Source of the DNA: Caprella mutica
Lineage: Eukaryota; Arthropoda; Malacostraca; Amphipoda; Caprellidae
Direction of reading: 5' to 3'
DNA: 64,000 nt
NCBI GenBank assembly: GCA_947561585.1
Contig: CANNZV010001130.1
Coordinates: 158,921 to 222,920, forward strand
The notes under the pieces are model-generated. The model did no database searches and was not told the DNA's origin. It was given only the letters and a program-made list of their open reading frames with translations. Position numbers and translations under genes: made by a program. Positions within the stretch are counted from its first letter, which is position 1. The number at the start of each line of letters is the position of its first letter. Shown here piece by piece: positions 1 through 10,497 of this stretch.

Positions 1-1395
1 TTTCACTTCCGAGACTTCTTCATCTTGTTCCTTTGGAAGGCGAGCATTCAATATAGGCTCGTTTGTTGCGAATTGCTGAAGCTTAAACTTATAGGGTTGG
101 AATATGTTTTCCAACTTATCATAAGCCTTAGAGAGCTCTGAAGGGCTATTAGCAGTTGTGGCACAATTATCAATGTAAGTCAGATCGTAAATGAGCTTTT
201 TCAGATTCTCCAGGTAACTTCCAGTACTTTCATCGTTATCAATAACAAGAATGAAATACAAGCAGATCATCAACAACATTGGTGAGCATCTCAACCCAAA
301 AGGAAGTCTCTTGTATTTGTACGCAACCAATAAATTACCATTAGTGGATTTCTTATACCATAATATAACTAACTTGTCTTGATCAATATTTCTTATCCTG
401 ATATTTAAAAATGCCTTTACTAAATCAAATACTAAAAGGTAATTGTCAAAACGAAGCTTCGTTACAGAAGTAGATATCTTAGAATTTAGATTTGCTCCAC
501 TCAACATGGCTTGATTGTGGCTTATGGCATTTTCAGAAGAAGAATTCTCAACAAGGTTAGATAATACAACAACTCTACATTTAGTGCTTTCGTGACCCAT
601 TCTAAAAACGCCCATATGAGGTAGAAAGCTAACGGTAGGATGCTCAGACATATACGTAGGTAAATTAGTAATTTCCTCGATTATTCCCATATCAACATGT
701 TGCTTGATAGCATCATTATAAAGCTCTAATTTATCGGGAGATGATTTTAATCGCTTCAAATTACTCATGAGAACAGCTTTCGAAAGGTTATAGTTAGTGC
801 CAAGATTATGGGACACTCTATCATTCCACAATAATGGAACTGTTAGTCTACCATCGGAATCTCGAGACATAGTTTCTAACACATAAGAATTCATGCGCTC
901 ATCCTCTAATTTGTAAGTGTCTGGATAGTCTTTAGAATCATAGATCATGTTTGGAATTGAAAAGTTAACAAGATCATCAGTTGCCTTCTCTAACTATGTG
1001 GGATCAATTAACCAGCACGAATCTATAGATATTTTGAAAGAAAATACCTGATCAAATTGATCCAACACCGGAGTATCCTTATCTATCGCAATTAAATGAG
1101 GATCAATAGACACAGACTGACTAATGACAATCGGCAAACAACTCAAGTTTTTAATCAATCTTTTTATTCCCCCACAAAGAACTATTCCAAACGGAGACTC
1201 GCTGTAAACCGAACAAGGAGATTTCCCAAATGTTATCTCCCTTTGAGCAAAGATTTGCGAATCCTTATTACCCAAAATAAGATCAAAGTTACCTAAGTTA
1301 TCAGAATTCTTATTCAAATATCCATCTGCAAGTTCGTAACCTTTCTCCTTAAACATAGCAACAACATAACCCAAATTAGGAAGATTCAAATTTAT
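1..1395 (-). pseudogene. pol: BEL/Pao reverse transcriptase segment, broken
   Basis: The minus-strand frame is open from 1395 to the window edge except for one TAG at 994-996. It lies in the same frame as the protease and gag segments to its right. RT motifs are visible: FDLVKAFL at about 406-429 (palm motif A, catalytic Asp), LPFG at 295-306 followed by LRCSP (motif B), and YIDN at 166-177 where an active RT has Y-x-D-D, so the second catalytic Asp reads as Asn. The stretch before 994 matches the linker between protease and RT. In the intact family this enzyme copies the element RNA into DNA inside Gag particles. The premature stop and the YIDN motif both argue that this copy is inactive. 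The C-terminal connection, RNase H and integrase are outside the window. Confidence 0.88.
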
Positions 1396-1800
1396 TTAAA
1401 TTTCAGGTATGCAAATAACAGGAATAGGTGGGTTTCCATTAATATCCAATAGAACAACCTTAGTTATTATCTTCTCATCAGAATTAAAACCTTTAATTGT
1501 TATAGCAAAGTTATTATCAATAATCTCCAAACCTAATTTATCAGCAACTTTTCCAGAAATAAAATTAGGTTGGCAACCGCTATCCCTCATAACCCTAAGT
1601 AAATTTCCTTTGTGCATAAAAGTGAACGAAGGAATTATTGAATCCTCGCCGTATTGCTCTAAGCTAGTTTTTCCCACAAATACCGAACTAGACATCAATT
1701 GAGAATTAGGATTTTTATCCTTTGTTTTTACACCTTTCTCATTACAAAGATAACTGAAGTGATATTTAGAACAAAGGCTACACTTACGAGAAAATATATA
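1396..1800 (-). pseudogene. pol: BEL/Pao Gag C-terminal zinc knuckle and aspartic protease segment
   Basis: This is the continuation of the gag-pol frame between the stop at 1801-1803 (TGA) and the stop at 1396-1398 (TAA). Near its start it carries another zinc-knuckle-like motif, C-x2-C-x3-H-x4-C (about 1744-1782). About 40 residues after a Met-Met pair comes DSGCQPNFI, the DSG active-site triplet of retropepsins. The following KLGLEI and hydrophobic strands fit a DUF1758-type protease, which would cleave the Gag-Pol polyprotein. It has no start codon of its own in context and is part of a polyprotein. The stops at each end are single in-frame codons without a shift, which indicates point-mutation decay. 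Confidence 0.82.
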
Positions 1801-2949
1801 TCAGCATTGTTGACCAGTGTGATTAGTGTTCCCACATTTAAAACAACCGTTCAAAGCTTTAAGCCTCTCTAACTTGTCTGTCACATTAGGGTATCGATTA
1901 CATTCGAAAGTAGAGTGTGTAGTACAATTATTCTCTTTGGAAGAACACAAACTACAGTATTTAGCTTTGTTATCTTTCCTGTCTCGATTTTGTACTGCCA
2001 CTGCAGAAACCGATGCATTATCATCAAATTTGAAAGAATGAGTGGATTGAGAATTATTTAGTGAATTATGTTTCGAATTCCTATTTTCCAAATTCTTGTA
2101 CCGTTCTGTAGCATCAAATATAGAAGTTTGAATTTGATGAATATCTGGTTTATTGTTATTAGTAATTGCAATTAATTGGTTTTTCATATCTTGATTTAAC
2201 CCAGTCCATATGAAGAATTGCAATACATCATTTGTAGCCAATTTCAAAATACTAAACTGCTCAATTATCTGTCTCATATTACTAATATATCTATATGGAT
2301 CATCCTTAGGAGTCAATTTGAGGTTTCTCAGTCTCTCAATTGCACTAAATTTGAGAGTTATTGTTGAGGCAAATGCCAATTCCAATAACTCTTTCGCACC
2401 TGTGTACGTTTGATTAGCTGACTCTAAAGACTCCAATATAATAGCTGGCTCATTAGAGACTTGACCCTTCAAATAAACAAATTTCTCTAATTCTGTCAAA
2501 TCATACTTGTTGATAATTAGTTCAAAATTGGCAATGAACTTGGTCAAATCCTCCCCATCTCGGTGACCATATTTAGGTAATGGAATTAGGGGTATTTTAA
2601 TTTGGTTAGTATGACCGGAAGGAACAGGTCCAGAATTCATAGGCAATGGTCTAGTAGCATTTTTTAACATTGAAATTGCAGCCAATAAGGTCTCCTCATA
2701 CTCTACACATTTATTGTATTCAGTCTCATTCTCCGTTTCAGTTGTCTCTAATTCCATCATACAATCAAATATTTCAGAGTTCAACTTAGTTAAATTAATA
2801 TACAAGTTATTCAATCTTTGTAATGAATTATCTTTTTGTTCAATAGTTAAGTTAGCCAAACTTTCATTAATTATATTAGAAGTGCGAGTTAAGTCAGTCC
2901 TTATTAGACGACGCTTCTCCTTCAACACTTTACAAGTTTTAGTAGCCAT
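1801..2949 (-). pseudogene. gag: BEL/Pao Gag
   Basis: A 382-residue frame starts at an ATG at 2947-2949, just 8 bases after the stop of the SGNH-like ORF (2958-2960). Residues about 1-100 are helical and charged; from about 118 the IPLIPLPKYGHRDGEDL region begins the DUF1759-like capsid domain typical of BEL/Pao Gag. The C-terminus is Cys-rich: a C-x2-C stretch around residue 335, then CFKCGNTNHTGQQC at 369-382 (C-x2-C-x4-H-x4-C knuckle). The frame stops at a TGA at 1801-1803, immediately before a further zinc knuckle in the same frame, so the stop most likely arose by mutation and is not the natural Gag terminus. Gag would form the particle and bind element RNA. Confidence 0.87.
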
Positions 2950-2957
2950 ATTGAAAG

Positions 2958-3530
2958 TTAAAGATTTCTAATCGCGAATGCTACAGTAGTACGAATATAA
3001 CTATAATATTTTTTCAACCCATAAATATTGAGATGAACTTCGTCTCTGTAGAAAACTCAATGATCTATTCTACCAATTCCACCTACCATCAATACATGAT
3101 TCTCAACCCCAAGTCTATTAATAAATTTATTCAGAGCGTTCCTACGTTTCACAAACACTGGATACAAAGGACTATCGAAATTATTATTAGTTTTATAGAA
3201 TCTAAGTTCTACTTGAGCTGGAATTATTATTGAATCTGGGAAATATTGTCTAACTAGCTCGTAAAATGAACGGCAGTCACTGAACAGTTGGTAATTACCT
3301 ACACTGTTAGTTATACAATTTCCTCCCAAGATAGAAACAAAGAAATCTGGCCTATATTCTTGAATTTCATCAATCAACACCTTAGGATTAATCAAAATAG
3401 AGTGAAAAGTAGCTCCAGGATATGACATATACTTAACCGAAATATTAACATTTTCCTCAATGAAGTGAAAAATATTTAATCGTGATAAGTCACGAACATA
3501 AAAATGACCGAAAATTAATAATTTCATCAA
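2958..3530 (-). pseudogene. SGNH/GDSL hydrolase-like ORF upstream of gag
   Basis: ATG at 3528-3530; the frame runs to a TAA at 2958-2960 with one in-frame TGA at 3057-3059. The N-terminus LLIFGHFYVRDL resembles SGNH block I, where the expected nucleophile Ser after Gly-x reads Phe (residue 10). YPGATF near residue 38 fits block II, LGGNC near residue 68 fits the block III Asn, and past the stop DEVHLNIYG fits the D-x-x-H of block V with the usual L-N-x-x-G tail. The order and spacing of all four blocks support an esterase/lipase-fold protein of about 190 residues. With Ser lost and a stop before the catalytic Asp/His, this copy cannot be an active hydrolase. It is co-oriented with gag and lies between the primer-binding site and gag, so it belongs to the retroelement. 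Its role there is unknown; the assignment rests on motifs only. Confidence 0.68.
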
Positions 3531-3673
3531 ACAACAAAATTTGACAAAATTTCAGATCTGCGGAGCAAATATCAGTGCGAAATAATCAAAATTAAGTTAA
3601 AGCGAGATGAGAGTATATGGCGGTAGGAGAGTTGGTTAATGGGCTAATATTTAGGCTACAAAAAATAATAAGT

Positions 3674-3691
3674 GTCCTGTCATGGTCGCCA
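3674..3691 (-). promoter_or_regulatory. Primer-binding site, probably tRNA-Arg
   Basis: The minus strand reads TGGCGACCATGACAGGAC. It begins with TGG, complementary to a tRNA CCA end, and matches from memory the 3' end of insect tRNA-Arg with one mismatch. It sits about 145 bases upstream of the SGNH-like ORF, where a primer-binding site should follow the 5' LTR. This places the LTR 3' boundary near 3692. Confidence 0.7.
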
Positions 3692-3856
3692 ACTACAGAA
3701 TGATTGTAAGGTGAGAGATCTTTAGTCAAAAGAAATTATAATTATAGTCAATTGACCTAAATTAGTTGACGAATTTCTTCCTCACTCTACTTCTGCAGTA
3801 AAGATAAAGATAATAGGATGAAATATAAATAGATCAAAAAAGAATTTAATCAGAAT
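3692..3856 (-). other. Putative 3' part of the 5' LTR (R-U5)
   Basis: This stretch lies between the primer-binding site and the 24-bp array. On the minus strand it holds a TATA-like TATTTATAT near 3825 and ends next to the TGG of the primer-binding site. The partner LTR is outside the window, so termini cannot be confirmed. Confidence 0.4.
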
Positions 3857-4640
3857 TTAAGATAGAAGATATTTAGACTTTTAAGATAGAAGATATCTAG
3901 ACTTTTAAGATAGAAGATATCTAGACTTTTAAGATAGAAGATATCTAGACTTTTAAGATAGAAGATATCTAGACTTTTAAGATAGAAGATATCTAGACTT
4001 TTAAGATAGAAGATATCTAGACTTTTAAGATAGAAGATATCTAGACTTTTAAGATAGAAGATATCTAGACTTTTAAGATAGAAGATATCTAGACTTTTAA
4101 GATAGAAGATATCTAGACTTTTAAGATAGAAGATATCTAGACTTTTAAGATAGAAGATATCTAGACTTTTAAGATAGAAGATATCTAGACTTTTAAGATA
4201 GAAGATATCTAGACTTTTAAGATAGAAGATATCTAGACTTTTAAGATAGAAGATATCTAGACTTTTAAGATAGAAGATATCTAGACTTTTAAGATAGAAG
4301 ATATCTAGACTTTTAAGATAGAAGATATCTAGACTTTTAAGATAGAAGATATCTAGACTTTTAAGATAGAAGATATCTAGACTTTTAAGATAGAAGATAT
4401 CTAGACTTTTAAGATAGAAGATATCTAGACTTTTAAGATAGAAGATATCTAGACTTTTAAGATAGAAGATATCTAGACTTTTAAGATAGAAGATATCTAG
4501 ACTTTTAAGATAGAAGATATCTAGACTTTTAAGATAGAAGATATCTAGACTTTTGAGATAGAAGATATCTAGACTTTTGAGATAGAAGATATCTAGACTT
4601 TTGAGATAGAAGATATCTAGACTTTTGAGATAGAAGATAT
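3857..4640. repeat. 24-bp minisatellite, about 32 copies, next to or inside the 5' LTR
   Basis: A perfect 24-bp period with core AGATATCTAGACTTTT. All units are essentially identical except the first and the last four, which share an A-to-G change (TTTTGAGATA from about 4555). The core includes the palindromes AGATATCT and TCTAGA. The near-perfect identity implies recent expansion or ongoing homogenisation. Confidence 0.97.
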
Positions 4641-5476
4641 ATTATTAAGCTATAATAATTATATAATTAAGGGATTTAAAGAAATTAGAATGTATTTAAC
4701 ACATTTAATTATGTATATCAAAATTGGTCATTATTTACTTGACTGCACTAGAAACGTGGTTACACTACTAATTACCGTCAACATAAAAAGAGCAACCTAT
4801 AGATTTCAAATGCAGTTTGCCTATGTATATTATTTAGCCCTATTTCGATCTAGTTAAATAACCAAGATCGAAATGAAACCCAAACTCTCCCTGCCTTCAC
4901 TACTCATCTATGGAAAATTTAGCACTTTATATTATTATAGAACGCACTTGTTTAATACAAATAAAGCACTGCTGATGTTAGATGGTTTGTATTCACACTG
5001 CTATATTCTAACTATCTGTTAATGATATTGCCTTGTGAGGGATACAAATTAAAGGTATTAATACAAAATGAAATGATAAGAAAGAATGGTAGATTTAAAC
5101 TGTGAATTGTAAATGAATGGGTTTATTTTGTAGTGGTACCGTAGGGCTATTCAAATTAAAGATTTCCCCTTTTTTGCTAAATTTGGTCAGAAATTTAAGA
5201 TAATACGGGAATGTTTTAAAAACATGCATTAGTGATTTCTAGGTGCTCTATGATTAGTTAATATGTATCGTGAAAGCTGAGCTCATATAAATGATTCCTT
5301 CAGGTGCCGCAAGGCTATTGAAATTAGAGATTTCTCCCTTTTTTGGGCTGAATTTGGTTGAAAAATCAAATCATATATGGACGTTACATAAATATCAAAT
5401 ATACAATATTGATATTCTCGATGCTCATATCTTCAAAACAATGTGGTCAAATTCATTGACCAATGGACAATATTAT
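4641..5476. other. Non-coding stretch with a degenerate duplication
   Basis: No gene is supported. About 60 bases at 5132-5200 recur imperfectly at 5300-5370 (both contain a GGCTATT, AAATTA, GATTTC, TTTTTTG order), 168 bases apart. A short related motif occurs again near 5478. The small open frame here is not convincing. Confidence 0.55.
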
Positions 5477-6158
5477 TCAGGTGCTGCAGAGCCAATAAAC
5501 TTGGGATAAAATAAATGTACCTGCATAGTGCATAACCAGTTGCTCGGTCATCAAAATAAAAGTCAAAAACCTATGCTGTTCATCTACGAATGATAATTGT
5601 TTTCTGAGATAATTGTCGTGATTATGATACAAAGTCTCATGGAAATAAATTGCATTCCTATAATGGTACACATCATCAATCTTCATTATGTGCATATTAT
5701 AGATATTAGGCGTTGTACGAACATATAAATCCAGATCACTTATCGCTCGAATTGCTTTCTTAATTCTGCAATACGAACAAATTATCGGTAGCAGCACTCG
5801 GAGCACTGAACCAGATTTCAATAGCAAACTGAAGGATAGGGTAATTTAAACCCAAATATAAAATTCTAAGTATGTAAGAAGGGACTCACTGCTTTAATTT
5901 AAATATCACTCTAATAGACTTCGAAATTTTGGCAGAAATATAATCAATATGATAGCAAAACGTAAGATGCTTGTCCGAGGTAATTCCGAAAAATGAATTG
6001 AAAGTGTCGGTTTCACCAATCATTCTATCCCCAAGTTAGACGGGAGGAAGCACAATGTCGTCTCTGTAAGATATCACAATGAACTTCGTTTTATTGATAT
6101 TGATTTAAATTTGGTTTGCACATAGCCAGTTGAATACATTTAACATTTGTTTAACCTT
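5477..6158 (-). pseudogene. LINE (jockey/CR1-like) reverse transcriptase C-terminal remnant
   Basis: Reading the minus strand from 6158, the translation contains an NWLCANQ segment, then NKTKFIVIS, a TFNSFFGITSDKHLTF block (the FLGI region of non-LTR RTs), ISAKISKSIRVIFKLKQ and a hydrophobic Y-L-G-L-N-Y-P segment. These are the post-catalytic thumb motifs of non-LTR RTs. The frame then shifts near 5765 and continues as KKAIRAISD, TTPNIYNMHIMKIDDVYHY, the usual C-terminal tail of this group. There are two in-frame stops upstream of the shift. The catalytic Y-x-D-D is missing because the copy is truncated just upstream by a minisatellite. It is a dead fragment; clade assignment beyond jockey/CR1-like is not possible by eye. 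Confidence 0.75.
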
Positions 6159-6380
6159 CTAATATTCCAATTAGTGTCCTTCTCCTAATATTCCCAATGA
6201 TATTCTCTCCCTAATATTCTCACTGATAATCTCCTCCTAATTTTCCCACTGATATTTTCCTCCTAATATACCTACTTATATTCTCCCTCTAATATTCTCA
6301 CTGATATTCTCCTCCTAATGTTCCCACTGATATTCTCCTCCTAATTTACCTACTTATATTCTACTCCTATTTCCCATTGT
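6159..6380. repeat. Degenerate minisatellite, about 28-30 bp
   Basis: Repeated ATATTCTCCTCCTAAT and TTCCCACTGATATTC variants, about seven imperfect units. It abuts the truncated 5' side of the LINE remnant. Confidence 0.85.
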
Positions 6381-7220
6381 ATAACAAAGAATGCCTCGGA
6401 TAATGATAGCCTAGGCAAATTCATTTCAAATGATCTGAGGTACATAGTTATCCCCATCCATAATCCATATATTTCAAATTAGAATTTTAACTGATTATGG
6501 ACTGGAAAATAGCCTTAGGATCTTTGAGAGTATCTTTTTAAACTTAATAGGGGAATAACCGGTGGATATTACTCAAATTTTTACTCTTAGTGATCAAAGT
6601 GATTCTAACGTGAAAAGATCACATAAACTCAATAATATCGTTTTATTATACTTTTGTTGGGAACTCATTACAAGATGTACTTCTTTATATAATTTGATTC
6701 AGTTATAGAGTAATCTCTTACAATCGAATAAAATATCAGATCGAAAAATAGGATCGCTGATCAAAATTATTGACTACAATTTTAAAATTATCCAATACAC
6801 AATTTATACTCAGATTATGGAAACGGAATGTAATATAGATATAATTAGAGACTATCTCATCTGTTCTCTCCGAATATCTCCAATAAGAATATAAGTCCAA
6901 TCTATGTACATTATGCGTCAGTAATCCTTGCCAATGTAGTAAGTGACTTTCAGATTATTACATGCAAAAGTAGGTATATCCATATCATCATGTAGATCTT
7001 TTTGATACACTCTCCTAGGACCAACCAGATATGGATTCAGTAAATCATGAGCGTGAGGAATATTTTGTTAATGGATTACACCTTTAATATCTCTCTGTCT
7101 ATATTTATCTTAAATCCAAATGTGTGTTATGGTTTAATGGGTTATAATATCTAGGTTGCTCTAACTATGCTCCAATGCATCGAACTGCATAGCGCCAAGA
7201 TGATCTGGTTGATCATCTCC
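6381..7220. other. No feature recognised
   Basis: AT-rich, with no open frame of note, no RNA gene signature and no repeat visible by eye. Confidence 0.5.
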
Positions 7221-7550
7221 ATCACCTGAACCACACCCTTCAGCTATATCACCTGTCTGCACCAAATATACACTTCAGTTCTATCATCTGCAGTATCATA
7301 CCTTTCAGCTTCATTATCTGCCAGTGCCATACCCTTCAGCTCCATCATCTGCCAGTACCATACCCTTCAGCTCAATCATCAACCAGTATTACACCCTTCA
7401 GCTCCATCAACTACCAGTACAAAACTCTTCAGCCCCATCATCTACCAGTTTCTACTTTTCAGCTCCATATATCTGTCAGTACCATACTCTTCAGTTCCAT
7501 CTCTCTGCCAGTACCATACATACCCTTCAGCTCCATCATCTGTCAGCACA
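7221..7550. repeat. Degenerate minisatellite, about 31 bp
   Basis: About ten units of a CCTTCAGCTCCATCATCTGC / CAGTACCATACCC pattern with many substitutions and small indels. An ATG-started frame through it (7324-7584) is Ser/Pro/His-rich only because of the repeat. Confidence 0.88.
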
Positions 7551-8140
7551 AAAAAAAATCGTTATCAAGGAAATGTGCTACTGAACATGCAGCAGTAATT
7601 ATAGTGATCGGTATGTCAGGTAAGGTAAATGATTAGTTAGAAAGTTACCTGAAATCTTTATACAAACACATTTAGTATTGGTACAACTAAAAACATCATA
7701 GATTAATCATAAAACGTCCAGCTTGTCACTGGTGGAACAATTGAAATAAACATGTCTAAAATCTTGTTCTTTGATAATTCGAATCACTTTTGCACATAAT
7801 CTCATTCCTATAAGATTCTCTTCTCACTGAAATGAACAATGGTATACAAAATTAATTGGTCATATTTTGCAATAATTGATATGTGGCAAGTGGTTATTGA
7901 TTTGTGCTAATTTTGAGCAATTTTTGAAAAGAGCACTTTCGATTTCTCTTCACCCTTTCAAATATGTAGATGAAATAAGTTTCTCTGGTGAGAAAAAAAA
8001 AACTTCTCTTATCCACAGTATAAGTAATAATCTTTCAACAAGAGGCATAATTGGTAAATACTTATAATATAATTTAAATAGTAATATGAGAAATAATCAA
8101 ATATTTAGTGATAAAAAGTATTTTTTCGCCGGATAAAATA
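7551..8140. other. No feature recognised
   Basis: AT-rich spacer; the small open frame at 7876-8067 has no recognisable domain and low-complexity composition. Confidence 0.45.
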
Positions 8141-8570
8141 ACTAATGAGTTATTTCGGTACTGTTATAAGTTGTTAGTATATATACTAAACTAATGTGTA
8201 CCAATTTTCAAGCAAATATATAAGGAGAGATAAATACATAGCTAAATAAGACATTGGCAACTGAGAGAGTAGAGCTGTGATTGGGTGGAGTCTGTTCTCC
8301 ATGAAAACTTGGATGAAAGTGTGTGAGAGATTAGCTAGCTGTATATATTCGTTGCCCCACTTGACCACAGTAGAATTAATTTCCTAATTTATGTGATTTA
8401 CGCTTATTTTCGCTTATACGTAAATATTTTCAACTCTTAATACAAAAGTATATTTGGTATTTAAGAAGGAACAAAGTCAAGAAAGGCCGGTAAATTAAAA
8501 GGAATGACATGAAAGATATAAAGTAATTTAAAAAAAATGTGCCAAAAAACGCATGTCAATCTCACTAGGG
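8141..8570 (+). mobile_element. piggyBac-type MITE, copy A (decayed)
   Basis: Shares with the 13.2-kb copy the inner sequence GTTGTTAGTATATATACTAA, the AGAGCTGTGATTGGGTGG block and the CGTAAATATTTT region, in the same orientation. Its ends are degraded versions of the family TIR: ACTAATGAGTT at the left and CTCACTAGGG, followed by TCAA, at the right. No coding capacity. Confidence 0.75.
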
Positions 8571-9010
8571 TCAAAGTAGTGATTCAATTCGATTAAAAAT
8601 CATTGATTTTAAATGATTTTTTTTTGCGAAAAAGTCACCCTATTAGAAAAATGTTCCGCTTTATCATTTTAATTACGATTTGAATAACAATTACGTATAC
8701 CAATTATTAATAAAGATAATCGAAAATACAGATAAGCGAAAATATGAAAACCCAAAATGATGGAAATCTGAAAAATTCGGATGACCAAAAAATCCTGAGA
8801 ACTGAAAATTTGAGAATTGAAAAATCCGGAGCAAACAAACAATCTTGAAAGCTAAATATATAAAAAATCGAAAAGTTCAGAATTAAATACAAATACAAAA
8901 ACTAGAAAATCATGATAACTTAAAAATACGGACAACACAAAAATCATGAATAATAAAAATTTGGATAACAGTTAATATCCAGAAAATAAAATATCCAGGG
9001 AACAAATATG
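8571..9010. repeat. Degenerate short-period repeats (AAAATCCGGATAA-like)
   Basis: From about 8715 the sequence is built of imperfect 15-17 bp units such as GAAAATCCGGA, GAAAATATGA and GAAAAATTCGGAT. The same motif recurs near 11.55 kb. Confidence 0.6.
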
Positions 9011-9841
9011 TTCAGATTTTTTTTTTAAATATCAAGTCAATTTTATTCTTATAATTCAGAAAATAGAAAATAATATAGTCCGTCATATTTGTTGGGCAGT
9101 ACTCAAGTTTAAAGCAGTAAAACAAGTTTTAAGGCATATTTTCATAACCCCTCCAACCTTCTCCTTCATATGTTACTGATAGAGTTGCTAAATCTAATTT
9201 ATTTCACCCGTAAATTTTCCCTTCAATTTAGAAACCATTTGGACCATAATATGTCCAGTGGAAATAAACGAGTGAAATGTAAAGGCAAAAAAAAAATCTG
9301 GTCTTTTCTCTCCAACCTTTTCTACCTCATTTATTATCCTAGCGGTTGTCCCATGTTATTGCACTCGAGAAATGTAGATAAACCATTTCTCTTATCTCTC
9401 ATCGTAATCAGGTATATAAATTATTTAATTCGAAGCCATTTAAGAGTTATATTGGAGGACACACCAATATTAATAGCTTCAATTAAAACTACACTTATTT
9501 TGATATTTTATCATTTATTGTGGTATATCAAAGCCCATATAGGTCATATATGAAACAGTATATCATTTATCTTGCTAAAATTATCCTAAAAGATACTGTT
9601 GATGAAGGAAATAACTCTGAAGCGAGAGGATATAAGCATGCACACTCTACACTTTGTTACAGTCAAGGAAAAGTGTATCTGTCATGCTTCTCTTACAGTT
9701 TACAGTTATTTTTCCAATCAATAAAAATATTAATGTTTATAGTTATTTTAAAATAGATCTGGGTTCACATCATCAAATTTTTAAGATTCGTAAAGTTATA
9801 ATGAAATTAGAATTTTTTTAATATTGTGATCATGCAGTTAC
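9011..9841. other. No convincing gene; weak open frame
   Basis: A 127-residue frame at 9170-9553 is rich in Ile, Leu, Tyr and His and has no recognisable domain. With this base composition I treat it as chance. Confidence 0.4.
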
Positions 9842-9985
9842 TCTTTTTCTGATGGTACATTAAAACAGTGACTATTTTCTCTAATAGTGCAACGTCACAG
9901 TGACTCTTTTCTCTGATAGTGCATTGTCACAGTGACTCTTTTCTCTTTTAGTACATCATCAGAGTGACTTATTCTCTGACATTAC
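9842..9985. repeat. About 36-bp minisatellite, four units
   Basis: Units around CACAGTGACTCTTTTCTCTG and TAGTGCA, spaced 36-37 bases apart. Confidence 0.85.
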
Positions 9986-10489
9986 CTTCTCAAGACCAGA
10001 AATATGTTAGTCCATGTCACATGCCATCAGTCCTGTGATTTGATATTGTTCATGCATCATATCATGGCACACATGTCTGCCTTATTGACTGCAATATACT
10101 CAGGATGTCGCCATGATGGGAAATTTAGAGCTTTTTTATACTAGTCTGAGGAGATAGTATTGAAGCACGATGTTCATTTGTTCTCCTTCAATAACTAGAA
10201 AGGAATAGTATTTGGATATTAAAAATTTAGACTTATTTCCCATTTATTGTCAATGTTGCTGGAAGGGTTTCATAATCACTTTCATTATAACTTGTTATAT
10301 TTGAAATATGTTTTGAACAAAAGCACAAACAGAAGTTGTGATTCTTGAAATTAAAGAAGAAAATACTGTTTTGAGGTAAATGTACTACCATACCAAAAAG
10401 AAACTATCCTTTTCCTTTCATTTTTGATATCTAACTACAATTTAGTGAATCTTTCATTGACAGTTTCTTGTATTACAATGGGAGGGTCA
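9986..10489. other. No feature recognised
   Basis: No repeat, open frame or RNA-like structure that I can support. Confidence 0.45.
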
Positions 10490-10497
10490 CTCTGAGT

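Larger units (their letters stand above)
1..4640 (-). mobile_element. BEL/Pao-type LTR retrotransposon, partial, 5' part
   Basis: On the minus strand, reading 5' to 3', I see an LTR/leader region, a tRNA primer-binding site, a small SGNH-like ORF, gag, aspartic protease and reverse transcriptase, which runs off the left edge of the window. RNase H, integrase and the 3' LTR would lie outside the window. The gag, DSG-protease and RT order with a CCHC-rich gag end is that of BEL/Pao elements (Pfam families DUF1759, DUF1758 and Peptidase_A17, named from general knowledge). The copy is dead: there are three in-frame stops in gag-pol and one in the SGNH-like ORF, but no frameshift. The 5' LTR start is not resolved because the partner LTR is not visible. 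Confidence 0.9.

Noticed and set aside
3857..4640. CRISPR array
   Set aside because: Units are direct 24-bp tandem copies with no spacers, and the genome is clearly eukaryotic.
5291..5509. Small plus-strand ORF and possible RT motif (GGTGCCGCAAGGCT)
   Set aside because: The motif resembles an RT GVPQG codon string but is out of frame, repeated within 170 bases and surrounded by stops.
9170..9553. 127-residue ORF as a membrane protein
   Set aside because: Composition follows the AT-rich background, with no domain, no homologue that I recognise and no supporting context.
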